This document shows positions 36,452 to 45,033 of a stretch of DNA of 59,928 bases, piece by piece (the first letter of the stretch is position 1; every line of letters begins with the position of its first letter). Below the pieces are notes generated by a model. The model made no database searches. It saw nothing but the letters and a program-made list of their open reading frames with translations, and was not told where the DNA came from. The DNA is from Lentisphaerales bacterium (lineage in GTDB: Bacteria > Verrucomicrobiota > Lentisphaeria > Lentisphaerales > Lentisphaeraceae). Position numbers and translations under genes: made by a program. The stretch is taken from NCBI GenBank assembly GCA_022446985.1, contig JAKVBD010000026.1, forward strand, positions 1 through 59,928, in the 5' to 3' direction.

Positions 36452-36491
36452 ATCTGTTCCTAACCCCAAGAGAGCTTCGGCTCTCTTTTTT
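36452..36491 (+). terminator. Terminator after copy B, with the shared ATCTGTTCCTAACCC word
   Basis: AGAGAGC (36469-36475), TTCG loop, GCTCTCT (36480-36486), then a T run to 36491. The preceding word ATCTGTTCCTAACCC (36452-36466) is the same as in the three tandem units between the gene copies, so the terminator was duplicated with the gene. Confidence 0.85.
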
Positions 36492-36499
36492 ATGTGAAG

Positions 36500-36905
36500 A
36501 TGATATGACGCTAAATGTATTTTTAGATAGGATTACCAAGATTTGATTTAGATTGACAAGAAAGGAGTGGGGGACGAAGATTGTTAATACGCTGAATATT
36601 TTTAACCAAAGATTCCGCAGATTAACACAGATTTTTATATGCAGGAGATAGATAGGTTATTAGACATGATGATCAAGATATGATTTAGATTGACATGAAG
36701 GATTGTTCGAGTAAAAGAGAATTGAAGTTTTGGAATATCAATAACTGTTCGTTTTTCTTTTTCGCTTCGTGGTTTGTATATACCGTTTTGTTTATCTTTT
36801 AGAATCTTGTAATCCTGTCCATTTATGTAGATTACGTAGAATGATTATTAATTACAGATTTCGCGGATCTACGCAGATTAGATATGGAGGGTGTTAAATA
36901 TTTTA
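36500..36905. repeat. Non-coding stretch with scattered intergenic repeats
   Basis: The 533-base gap 36438-36970 has no gene after the terminator. It holds a direct repeat, CAAGATTTGATTTAGATTGAC... (36537-36565) and a near copy at 36674-36701, and words of the 'GATTCCGCAGATTAACACAGAT' type (36611-36632, and 36857-36880 as GATTTCGCGGATCTACGCAGA...), plus AATCCTGTCCATTTATGTAG near 36810. These are common degenerate repeats in PVC and other environmental bacteria, of unknown role. Confidence 0.55.
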
Positions 36906-36970
36906 AATCAGCGGTCGCGAGTTATAAACTTGATTCCTGAGACCTGAAAGCGAAGCGCCTTTATTCTATT

Positions 36971-38683
36971 TTATAAGCCCTTACGCCGAATAATAGAGAT
37001 CAACAACCAGAAACCGATGAGGGCGGCTCCGACATAGCCGACGAGGCCGATTATGGGGACGCCATGCCAGAAAGGTGGTAGTTTTGAGTGAACAATCAAG
37101 GATGAGCCGATTATAATGGATGCCAGAATGATAGCAAATACTATGTGATTGGCAATGCGTTCATGGTTCACCATAAGAGGGTTTAAGCCTTTATGTTCGA
37201 TATCCATCTTCACTTTGCCTTTTTTGAGACGTTCAAGAATATCACGCATTTCATAAGGCATGTCTTTAAGAAGAGATGCCAGTTCAGTTGCAGATTCAAA
37301 GGCTTCTTTGACTACCAGTTTGGGGTTGTAGCGCTGCAGGAGAATTTTCCTGGTGTAAGGGTGAAGATATTCTGCGATGTTAAACTCCGGGTTCAGCATC
37401 TTGCCATTTGCCTGGATAACAATCAGAGCTTTGAAAAGCAGATGCAGATTTGATGGAATCTTGAGTTTATTTTCGAAAAGTATATTTAGAAGATCAGAGA
37501 AGAGATTATTCATATCGATCTGCTGCAGAGATTTATTGGCATAACTGTCGATAAAGTCTGAAACTTGAGATTCGAGATTGACTGTATCGATGAAATCGTC
37601 ACTGCTAACCATTTGCATAATGGCTCTGGTAACACGTCGCGGGTTTTCTTCGACAACTCCAACAAGCACATCGATCAGTTGTTCTTTAAGACTGCGGGAT
37701 ATGGTTCCCATCATGCCATAGTCGAGAAAGCATACAACATTATTTTCAAGAATGAAGATATTCCCAGGATGTGGGTCAGCATGGAAAAAGCCATGCTCAA
37801 AGATTTGTTTGAGAATAGTATTGGCCCCACGAGCAGCCAGTTTTTCAGGTGAAAGATGGCGATTTGTCAATTCAGTTTTATTTGAGATATTTGTGCCTTC
37901 TACAAACTCCATGGTGAGGACTTTACCTGTCGAAAGTTCATGATAGAGCCTGGGAACTTTGACAGTTGTATCTGTTTCGAAATTTTGTTGAAATAATTCC
38001 AGGTTTGAGGCTTCGTTGACGTAAGATAGTTCTTTGAAAATGGCTTTGCGGAACTCTTCGACTATGGCAGAGAAGTGAAAGGGCTTGAGGTCTTCGACAT
38101 GCTTTTCGACCATGGAAGCCAGGTGTTTGAGGATTTCTAAATCTGTTTTAATGGTTTTTTCGATACTGGGCCTTTGGATTTTAACAGCAACAGTTTCTCT
38201 AGTATGAAGAATGGCTTTGTGGACTTGACCTATGGATGCAGCCGCTAAAGGAGTGCGTTCAAAGTCTTTGAAGATGTCCTCAAGCTTTTCGTTGAGCTCA
38301 GATTCAAGGGTTTGAATGGCGATATCTGTATCGAATGGCTGGACATCGCTCTGAAGCTTTTCTAATTCGAAGATTAATTCTTTTGGGAGAAGGTCTGAGC
38401 GGCTGCTCATAATTTGGCCGAATTTAATAAAAGTCGGTCCGAGTTCTTCCAGTGCCAGGCGAATTCTTTCCCAACGCGACAAAGGGTGCCCGTTAGTCTC
38501 TTTGGGTTGTTTGAAAATGAGACTGCGGCCAAGGTTTATGGCATTTTCAATACGCGAGGCAGATATGAAATCGGCGAAGCCGTGTTTTACCAGGACTTCG
38601 ATGATTTCAATGTAACGGTTGGCATGTCGGTAAGTTCTGCCAACAGATGTGATTTTGTTAATCACGTTGAAGCTATGCGTCAC
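36971..38683 (-). CDS. UbiB/ABC1/AarF atypical kinase
   Basis: A 570-residue protein of the UbiB (ADCK) family. Its marks are the KxGQ motif in 'LGPTFIKFGQIMSSRSDLLP', the Ala-rich loop 'TPLAAASIGQVHKA', 'VAVKIQRPSI' (Lys), 'GFFHADPHPGNIFI' (catalytic loop) and 'CFLDYGMMG' (DFG position). Two C-terminal transmembrane helices (about 510-560) anchor it in the membrane. UbiB proteins support quinone biosynthesis through an ATPase-like activity. GTG 38683 is chosen; a TTG at 38740 is open but lies deeper in the upstream gene. The phasin-like gene overlaps it by 11 bases and they form an operon. Confidence 0.92.
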   Translation of the reverse strand: MTHSFNVINKITSVGRTYRHANRYIEIIEVLVKHGFADFISASRIENAINLGRSLIFKQPKETNGHPLSRWERIRLALEELGPTFIKFGQIMSSRSDLLPKELIFELEKLQSDVQPFDTDIAIQTLESELNEKLEDIFKDFERTPLAAASIGQVHKAILHTRETVAVKIQRPSIEKTIKTDLEILKHLASMVEKHVEDLKPFHFSAIVEEFRKAIFKELSYVNEASNLELFQQNFETDTTVKVPRLYHELSTGKVLTMEFVEGTNISNKTELTNRHLSPEKLAARGANTILKQIFEHGFFHADPHPGNIFILENNVVCFLDYGMMGTISRSLKEQLIDVLVGVVEENPRRVTRAIMQMVSSDDFIDTVNLESQVSDFIDSYANKSLQQIDMNNLFSDLLNILFENKLKIPSNLHLLFKALIVIQANGKMLNPEFNIAEYLHPYTRKILLQRYNPKLVVKEAFESATELASLLKDMPYEMRDILERLKKGKVKMDIEHKGLNPLMVNHERIANHIVFAIILASIIIGSSLIVHSKLPPFWHGVPIIGLVGYVGAALIGFWLLISIIRRKGL

Positions 38684-38966
38684 TGCTTTCCAATTTGCTG
38701 ATGCGCTCTTCAAGTTTAGCAATATCTTCCTTAGAGGCAAGATTTAGCTTGGCAACAGCTTCGGCAACGGCAGTTTGGACGCGCTCTTCAAATTTTTCTT
38801 GAGCGGCTTTTGATTCGCTGAGTATGTCATCGACAAATTTTTTGCCTTCAGCTTCTGAAAGGCTGGCTTCAACAGCAGCTTTTTTGGCGTACTCTTCGAT
38901 TTTGTTTTTGGTCATTAGACCAATGCCGATTCCAGTGAGAATTCCTTTCTTGAAAGTATCAATCAT
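38673..38966 (-). CDS. Phasin-like small helical protein
   Basis: A 97-residue protein: short hydrophobic, Gly-rich start ('FKKGILTGIGIGLMTKNKIE') and a long amphipathic Ala/Glu/Lys helix ending in a heptad-like coiled coil ('EDIAKLEERISKLES'). This is the pattern of small proteins annotated as phasin or polyhydroxyalkanoate synthesis regulators, often next to UbiB-like genes. AAGGAG seven bases upstream supports ATG 38966. No PHA synthase is visible here, so an actual granule role is unproven; it may serve the UbiB protein. Confidence 0.8.
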   Translation of the reverse strand: MIDTFKKGILTGIGIGLMTKNKIEEYAKKAAVEASLSEAEGKKFVDDILSESKAAQEKFEERVQTAVAEAVAKLNLASKEDIAKLEERISKLESSDA

Positions 38967-39197
38967 AATTGGCTCCTTATTCAAATATCCCTGTTTAATT
39001 AATGTAGTGGAGATTGTCAGTTAATCCAAATTTGTGGATAAGGAGATTAACTTTCGACTCTATGTGAAGATAAGTGCAGCTTTGATATTTTGTAATATTT
39101 TTCAGACTTTTTAGTAGTTTCTTAATTTATTTGAATTGCCCAGCAGTGGGTTTACTGTTGGCTAAACGAATAAAGATGTGAACTTCTGGAGAGAATA

Positions 39198-39932
39198 ATG
39201 CAACTCATAAAGCTCAATGAAAAACTTTCAAAACAAGTCAGCAAGCTTAAGTTTTCTGAGCCGGTGACACATGTTTATAATCCTCTGGAATATGCTCAGG
39301 AAGCTGTTCACGACTACTTGTCAAAGTATGGCGAAGGACCTAAAAAAGTTTTGTTTCTGGGGATGAACCCAGGGCCATTTGGTATGGCTCAAACAGGTGT
39401 GCCTTTTGGTGAAGTCGCTGCCGTTCAGGACTGGGTCAAAGTTTCGGGTAAGATTAACCAGCCTAAAAATGCGCACTCTTCTCGTCCAGTTACAGGTTTT
39501 GATTGTCATCGCTCAGAGGTCAGCGGTCAACGCATCTGGAGTCTTTTTAAAGAGCGTTTTGGTACCGCAGAAAATTTCTTTAAGGATCACTTCGTTTGGA
39601 ATTATTGTCCGCTTCTTTTTAATGAGATCGGTGTCAGTGAGACAGGTCGTAAAATTTGTAGAAATGTTACTCCAGATAAGATTAAAGCTGATGAGTTGAA
39701 GCCACTTTATAAGATATGTGATAAGGCTTTAATAGATCTGGTGAATTTGTTACAGCCGACTTATCTCGTAGGGGTTGGTGCATTTGCAGAAAGTTGTTTC
39801 AAACGCGTTATTCCCGAAAGAGCTTCAGATGTTTATCGAATCCTTCATCCAAGTCCGGCGAGTCCTGTTGCCAACAGAGGTTTCGCTCCTGCTGCGACTA
39901 AGCAATTGATTGAAGCTGGTATCTGGAGTTAG
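39198..39932 (+). CDS. smug1: SMUG1-type uracil-DNA glycosylase
   Basis: A 244-residue cytosolic DNA repair enzyme of uracil-DNA glycosylase family 3. The N-terminal active-site block 'LGMNPGPFGMAQTGVPFGEV' (from residue 54) is essentially the same as in animal SMUG1, with the catalytic Asn in GMNPG. 'RPVTGFDCHRSEVSGQRIW', 'FVWNYCPLLF' and the C-terminal 'LHPSPASPVANRGF' (His of motif 2) are also present. It removes uracil and oxidised pyrimidines such as hydroxymethyluracil from DNA. GGAGAG precedes ATG 39198. SMUG1 is patchy in bacteria, so transfer is possible but base use looks like the neighbours. Confidence 0.93.
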   Translation: MQLIKLNEKLSKQVSKLKFSEPVTHVYNPLEYAQEAVHDYLSKYGEGPKKVLFLGMNPGPFGMAQTGVPFGEVAAVQDWVKVSGKINQPKNAHSSRPVTGFDCHRSEVSGQRIWSLFKERFGTAENFFKDHFVWNYCPLLFNEIGVSETGRKICRNVTPDKIKADELKPLYKICDKALIDLVNLLQPTYLVGVGAFAESCFKRVIPERASDVYRILHPSPASPVANRGFAPAATKQLIEAGIWS

Positions 39933-40032
39933 ATCCCTTTTTTTTTTTTTTTATAAACTAACGGCTAAAACTTGGTTTATATCTCCTGAGTCATTAGTTT
40001 AACGCTTGTGGAAAATCGGGGAAAGTTTAAAT

Positions 40033-40721
40033 TTGCGGAAATTTACTTTAGTTGAGCTTATCATTGTTGTAGCAGTCTTGAGTGTACTTATTTCATTGCT
40101 TTTGTCATCAATAAGAAAAGCTAAAGATGCAGCTTTGCAGGATGTGTGTCTTGCAAATGTAAATCAGCTGCAAGTTACCTATATGAGGTTTACTCTGAAG
40201 AATGATTATACCTTCCCTTATAATCGCAAGGAGGTCATAGGAGGAAACACTCTTAGTGATTTCCAAAAGCATTCTAAGATTTCTCTATATCTAAATAACA
40301 ACTACGAAGTTTTTAAATGCCCTGCTGACCCTATGTCTCATACAGGGACTACTTTTAGACATGCTATTAAGTCTTATGCTTTTAGTGCTTATTTACATGA
40401 AATCCTTTCCTGGAGTATTACTAAGTTTCATCAGGTTGAAGACTCACACAATAATGTCATGGGTTTTGTGGAGGAGACAGGTAGCGTTAATAATGGTTTT
40501 GTAACAAATGCGGCAGACTGGGTAGGTGCCTAGCATAATAAAGCTGTAATTAATCTTTTTTAGATGGCAGTGCTAAATCTATTAAAACTGTTATAGAGCT
40601 TTCATCTTCGCTTGTTACTGACCTTGCGAATGGAGAAACTGTGAATTGCAGGCAATTGCGAAATAATTCTGACCATGTTCGTCTTTTAAAATTTATGGAC
40701 TATAAATTCACCAGTCCGTAG
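40033..40721 (+). pseudogene. Pseudopilin with TAG stop and frameshift near the C-terminus
   Basis: A TTG at 40033 with GGGGAAAG upstream starts a prepilin leader 'LRKFTLVELIIVVAVLSVLI'. The frame runs well to 'NAADWVGA' and then meets TAG (40531-40533). Just after, 'HNKAVIN' and, with one T restored in a T6 run near 40560, 'FLDGSAKSIKTVIELSSSLV' complete the H-x9-DG-like block; the frame then runs to TAG 40719-40721. TAG fits TGG (Trp), as 'GAWHN' would be natural. A shorter pilin lacking the end might still be made. It is followed by a sulfatase. Confidence 0.78.
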
Positions 40722-40831
40722 TCATATCCTGAAGACCTAAAGGAAAAAGAAGAATTATTTTAATAAATATCATATATGTTCTTTTTTGTGGTGTAGTACT
40801 CAAAATTTGATAATCTTTCTAAAGGCAGTAT

Positions 40832-42259
40832 ATGATGACATTTGTTAAACTTAGATATTTAATTCTACTAGCTTCTTTGATTTTCCCTGTGGCTTCCATA
40901 GCTTTAACTAAACAGCCCAATATAATTCTGGTTATGGCAGATGATCAGGGCTGGGCTGATACTGCTTACAATGGTCATAAGCTTGTTCAAACTCCTCATT
41001 TGGATGATATGGCAGCCAAGGGATTCATCCTGGATCGCTTTTATGCAGCAGCTCCAGTGTGTTCACCGACGCGTGCGAGCGTGTTGACTGGGAGGCATCC
41101 CTTTAGAACACGGGTGACGAATCATGGCCGTTATATTCGTCCTCATGAATATACAGTAGCTGAAGCCTTAAAGTCTGCCGGTTATGTCACGGGTATTTTT
41201 GGAAAAGTTCACCTGGGCTCCGGCCAACCGGGGTCGGATTGCAATCCATCTGCAATGGGCTTTGACGAGTGGTGCATAGGTCTGAATTTCTTTGATATGA
41301 ACCCTTATCTCAGCAGAAATGGCAAGGTTGAACAGCGTAAAGGCAAGGGCTCAGTAATTTTGATCGATGATACTATTGAGTTCTTAAGAAAACATCAAGC
41401 CGGCAAGAAGCCCATTTTTGCAGTGGCCTGGTTCCCTTCGCCCCATACTCCGCATAAGGAAAAGGCCACAGATCCGTCTTTGTATAAAGGTATCCGCAAT
41501 GCGTCATATTATCAGGAAATCACTCTTCTAGATGAACAGCTTGGCCGTTTGCGTACAGCATTAAAAGATATGGAAATGGCAGAGAATACTATTCTTTGGT
41601 ACTGCAGTGATAATGGTGGACTTCTTAAAGAGAGTTCTGGTGGTCGAGAGAAGAAAGGCAGTATTTACGAAGGTGGCTTACGTGTTCCGGGTATTGTTGA
41701 ATGGCCAGCGAAAGGTTTGAAGGGGAAAAGTGCTGTTCCCATGTCAACGAGTGATATGTTTCCGACTCTTTTAAGCATGGTTGGTATTCAGGCAAAATTT
41801 AAACATAGTCTGGATGGGCAGGATATGAGTGGAGTTTTTTGGGGGCAGCGAAAGAGCAGAGAGAAGGCTATGGGATTTTGGCACAATTTTGAAAAAGGTG
41901 AGGTTACTTACAGCGATAAACTTTTGAAGGACATAATGTTTAAGCAGAAGGCCGCTAAGCCAACTCCTCATAACCCTTACCGAATGTCGAAGGATGTTCA
42001 CAAGTTTCCAAGCTATGGCATTGATACTTCTACAGGTCACAGTGCCTGGAATGACTGGCCTTGGAAGCTTCATTTGATTGACGGCCAAAAGTATGAGCTC
42101 TACAATCTGGAAGCTGATCCTATGGAGAAGCAGAACCTTGTAGGTAATCCAAAATATAAGCAGCGTGTGCAAAGGATGAAAACAGAGTTGCAAGACTGGA
42201 TGAAGTCTGTCATTCGCAGTTTGAATGGAGAAGATTACTTGGAGATCAAAAGTAAGTAG
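40832..42259 (+). CDS. Exported sulfatase
   Basis: A 475-residue protein with a signal peptide (about 1-25). 'NIILVMADDQGWADTAYNG' binds metal; the formylglycine site is C77 in 'PVCSPTRASVLTGRHPF'. 'GIFGKVHLGSGQPG', 'WFPSPHTPHKEKATDP', 'CSDNGGLLKESSGG', 'YEGGLRVPGIVEWPAKG' and 'LYNLEADPMEKQNL' follow. The DDQGW start and the GK-V-H-L variant (usually K-W-H) set it apart from the others here. Starts ATG 40832 and 40835 are equivalent. It converges on the ThuA/DUF1080 gene, nine bases away, suggesting a local sugar-degradation group. Confidence 0.93.
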   Translation: MMTFVKLRYLILLASLIFPVASIALTKQPNIILVMADDQGWADTAYNGHKLVQTPHLDDMAAKGFILDRFYAAAPVCSPTRASVLTGRHPFRTRVTNHGRYIRPHEYTVAEALKSAGYVTGIFGKVHLGSGQPGSDCNPSAMGFDEWCIGLNFFDMNPYLSRNGKVEQRKGKGSVILIDDTIEFLRKHQAGKKPIFAVAWFPSPHTPHKEKATDPSLYKGIRNASYYQEITLLDEQLGRLRTALKDMEMAENTILWYCSDNGGLLKESSGGREKKGSIYEGGLRVPGIVEWPAKGLKGKSAVPMSTSDMFPTLLSMVGIQAKFKHSLDGQDMSGVFWGQRKSREKAMGFWHNFEKGEVTYSDKLLKDIMFKQKAAKPTPHNPYRMSKDVHKFPSYGIDTSTGHSAWNDWPWKLHLIDGQKYELYNLEADPMEKQNLVGNPKYKQRVQRMKTELQDWMKSVIRSLNGEDYLEIKSK

Positions 42260-42267
42260 TTTGCTAT

Positions 42268-44235
42268 TTATAGTTCTTTTATCCACATGTTTGCGTAACG
42301 GATTTTGGAAAAGTCACCTTGGAGACGAATGGGACCACTGAGCAGCCCTTGTTCTTGTGGGGAGCTAGTTGCGGGCTTCACTTCTTGAGAGGGTTGCCAG
42401 TGCAGGATCTCCTTCCCAGGGGATTTATTTGTCTGCATAAGCATAACTGTTTCTTTTTCTGTTAAGGCTCTGTCAAAGTAAAAAACGTCACTGATTTCGC
42501 CATTAAAAGGTTTAAAGAAATTTTTGAGATCATAGCCAATTTTAAACACATGGTTGTCACGGTCTGGACTGTGGAATTTTCTTTTCATGAAGTTGACTTT
42601 GCCATCCAGATACATGATGCACATATCGCCATCATTTGTAAGGACTGCATAGTGCCATTGGTTATCGTTGACTTTCCGTTCGCTGCGTATAACTCCTTTC
42701 CAGCCTATGTCATAGTCCAGTTGACCATTTTGAATAAATAAAGCTTTGCCATCTGGCTCCCAGCCGCTTAGCGGAGATGTTCTGGCCATTAGGGTTCCTG
42801 ATTTACTTTTGGTTTTAAAGCGAGCGGCGACTGTAAAGTTTTTGAGGCCCATGTTGTATTTTAGTGAGTCTGAAATAGCAACGGTGTACATGCTGGAATC
42901 TTTGGCATTTACAGTAGAAAGAGGGCTGATGATTCCATATGGAGTATGGCGAGCAATTTTTACGTCGTGGTGAAGACTTTTGCCATTTAGGCGTACATTT
43001 AGATTGAGTGGCTCTGAATTTTTATGTCTATAGTGTATGTCAAGCGAGTTCCATTCGCCTACTTTGATAGTGTCATTTTTATCTGGAGCTCTTATACCAA
43101 AAATGGAACCACCAGAAGTATTTCTTTTAGTCTGGCTTTTGGCAAGAATTTGAATTTCGTACCTGCCACTTATAAAAATCCCACCAGCTCCTCGGAAATC
43201 ACTTGGGACATAATCGGGTTCTTTAGGAACATAAAATTCAATATGCAGGTGATAGTTTTTGTAGGAATTATTAGTCATGATGTCTTCCTGGCCAATGACC
43301 GGAATTAAAGCTTCATTTTCAATTCTCCACCTGGGGGTTTTGCTTTTGATTTGCTGAAAATAGGGGAGGTGATTTTCTGAAGAACCAATGGATCTTGGAG
43401 ATTGGCGGATATCCCAGTGTTGCCAGTTATCGAAGTTTTCCCCATTGAAGATGACCTTGGCACCAACGGGCAAGACCAGGGGAGGAGTATCCGGAACATT
43501 AGTCGGCTCTTTGGGAGAGGGAGTTTTTATAGTTTTGTCTAAGCACCAGTGTACAGTTTTGTCGATAATATTTATAAAGTGGTCACTTTCGAATTCTTCA
43601 GCATTGCCAAGAGATGTGTAAAAAAGTCTTTGGCCGTTGGCCCTTTCTCGTGTCCAGGCCACTGGTACGGCATGTGATTGTCGTGATTTGCCCATAAGTA
43701 ATACATTGGTGTCATTGGCAAGAGGGCCAGGAAAGATCAGTGAGTCGCTAGATTTGAAGCTTTTAATTTCCAGGTCTGCGATTATGGGGTGGTGATCATT
43801 TTCCGGCAGGGCACAAATTGATGTCCCTTGTCTTTCGGCAAAACCTTGAAATGCACCACCAAAGTATTTGGAGAACCATTGTGGTCGATGGGAAAATGCC
43901 AGGCTGCTTGTTTTAAAGGCAATAGCAGAAGTACCACTATCGAGCATTTTACAAATTTTTTGGAATTGAGTATCAGGAATATTTCTTTCTTGCAGGTAAA
44001 AAATAAGCAGGTCTGCACTTGTTATTTCGTCAATGTTTTTTATACTGCCATTTTTAGGAATTGTTAGGTAGGTGACTTTGAGGCCGAGTTCTTCTTCCAG
44101 GTGAACTGCTAGAGAAGGCATACTTTGACTTGAAGAGTAATTCCGTTCACCTACAAGCATAAAAACTCTTTTTCCTCTGATGCCTGCGAGAGATGTTAGT
44201 ATGAAAAGGAGATTGTATATAAAAATATATTTCAT
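42268..44235 (-). CDS. Exported ThuA-like / DUF1080 / LamG fusion protein
   Basis: A 655-residue protein with a signal peptide (about 1-21). Residues about 22-235 resemble the ThuA (glutamine amidotransferase-like) domain: 'KRVFMLVGERNYSSSQSMPS', 'LLIFYLQERN', 'HHPIIADLEIKSF' and 'RLFYTSLGNAEEFESDHF'. A DUF1080 domain starts at about 260 ('VIFNGENFDNWQHWDIRQ') and ends at the C-terminus ('GPIRLQGDFSKIRYANMWIK'), but between about 445 and 605 a LamG/concanavalin domain is inserted ('NMGLKNFTVAARFKTKSKSG', 'FNGEISDVFYFDRALTEKE'). ThuA and DUF1080 often occur together in PVC glycan genes. Binding or 3-keto-sugar processing is the likely role. Confidence 0.85.
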   Translation of the reverse strand: MKYIFIYNLLFILTSLAGIRGKRVFMLVGERNYSSSQSMPSLAVHLEEELGLKVTYLTIPKNGSIKNIDEITSADLLIFYLQERNIPDTQFQKICKMLDSGTSAIAFKTSSLAFSHRPQWFSKYFGGAFQGFAERQGTSICALPENDHHPIIADLEIKSFKSSDSLIFPGPLANDTNVLLMGKSRQSHAVPVAWTRERANGQRLFYTSLGNAEEFESDHFINIIDKTVHWCLDKTIKTPSPKEPTNVPDTPPLVLPVGAKVIFNGENFDNWQHWDIRQSPRSIGSSENHLPYFQQIKSKTPRWRIENEALIPVIGQEDIMTNNSYKNYHLHIEFYVPKEPDYVPSDFRGAGGIFISGRYEIQILAKSQTKRNTSGGSIFGIRAPDKNDTIKVGEWNSLDIHYRHKNSEPLNLNVRLNGKSLHHDVKIARHTPYGIISPLSTVNAKDSSMYTVAISDSLKYNMGLKNFTVAARFKTKSKSGTLMARTSPLSGWEPDGKALFIQNGQLDYDIGWKGVIRSERKVNDNQWHYAVLTNDGDMCIMYLDGKVNFMKRKFHSPDRDNHVFKIGYDLKNFFKPFNGEISDVFYFDRALTEKETVMLMQTNKSPGKEILHWQPSQEVKPATSSPQEQGLLSGPIRLQGDFSKIRYANMWIKEL

Positions 44236-44288
44236 ATGAAAAATAGCGTAACTATTGTAATTTTTAGTGGTCCCTCATAATTTTAAGC

Positions 44289-44897
44289 ATGTCAAACGAA
44301 GATTACCAGACTCGCCAAACTCTGCTGGCAAAAATTAAAGATAACCGGGATGACAACTCCTGGGAAGATTTCTCTTTCTACTATAGCCAGTATATCTATA
44401 ATATCGTTCGCCGTATGAAATTAGGTCATCACGATGCAGAAGACCTTGTACAGATGATTCTTCTTAAACTGTGGAATAAGATGCCCGATTTTGAGTATAA
44501 ACCGGGTAAAGGAGCTTTCCGCGGTTGGCTTTGTCGGGTAACGCAGAATGAGACCAAGAATTACTTAAGAAGTAAAAACAAACACGTTGATCGCGAAAAT
44601 GAGGATAATAATAAACCTTTGGCTGAAGGTGATTACGCAGTGAGCCTTCCCGAGATAGAAGAAATTTCGAAAAAGGAATGGCAGGTTTATGTGACTAATC
44701 TTGCTTGGCGCAACGTAAAAAATGAATTTAACGAGAATGTCCAGCGAGCTTTCGTAGAGCTTTATTCAGAGAAAAGCTCAAGAGAAGTAGCAGATACACT
44801 GGGGCTTGAGCTGAATACCGTAAATGTTTACAAGCAGAGAGTTCGCAAGCGTATGCTGCAAGAAATAAAGCGACTTAGGAGAGAGTTGGATTGCTAG
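44289..44897 (+). CDS. ECF-type sigma factor (paralogue of the 16223 gene)
   Basis: A 202-residue sigma-70 family protein, closely similar in layout to 16223-16813 ('YQTRQTLLAKIKDNRDDNSW', 'WEDFSFYYSQYIYNIVRRMK', 'GHHDAEDLVQMILLKLWNKM', 'AFRGWLCRVTQNETKNYLR') with region 4 at the C-terminus ('SSREVADTLGLELNTVNVYK'). Unlike that gene it has no kinase behind it; the next gene on this strand starts at 46179. The kinase it answers to, if any, must be elsewhere. It is divergent from the ThuA/DUF1080 gene with 53 bases between starts. Confidence 0.92.
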   Translation: MSNEDYQTRQTLLAKIKDNRDDNSWEDFSFYYSQYIYNIVRRMKLGHHDAEDLVQMILLKLWNKMPDFEYKPGKGAFRGWLCRVTQNETKNYLRSKNKHVDRENEDNNKPLAEGDYAVSLPEIEEISKKEWQVYVTNLAWRNVKNEFNENVQRAFVELYSEKSSREVADTLGLELNTVNVYKQRVRKRMLQEIKRLRRELDC

Positions 44898-44985
44898 TAG
44901 CTTGGGAAATAAAAAATTCTTGTAACTAAGATATAGTTGACACGAAAAAGAAAAATAAGATAAATTTTGAGGTAATCCTTAAACA

Positions 44986-45016
44986 CGTGCGCACCGGAGA
45001 GAGTGTGGAGCGCACG
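44986..45016. terminator. Hairpin between the sigma factor and the 62-aa protein
   Basis: CGTGCGC (44986-44992) pairs with GCGCACG (45010-45016) over a 17-base loop. Both flanks have only short T or A runs, so it is a weak terminator candidate between two convergent genes. Confidence 0.4.
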
Positions 45017-45033
45017 TTTATCTTTGGCAAAGA

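Noticed and set aside
38684..38740. Longer UbiB-like protein from TTG 38740
   Set aside because: It would overlap the phasin-like gene by 68 bases with no family sequence in the extension.
39940..39953. T run after the uracil glycosylase as a terminator
   Set aside because: There is a long T run but no stable stem directly before it that I can see.
12757..40721. Reassigned stop codons (TGA as Trp or TAA as Gln)
   Set aside because: Several stops sit where Trp or Gln fits, but ruvA ends in TAA, the pseudouridine synthase in TAG and the helicase in TGA, with overlaps to the next genes that only work if these are stops. Frameshifts in the same genes also point to decay.
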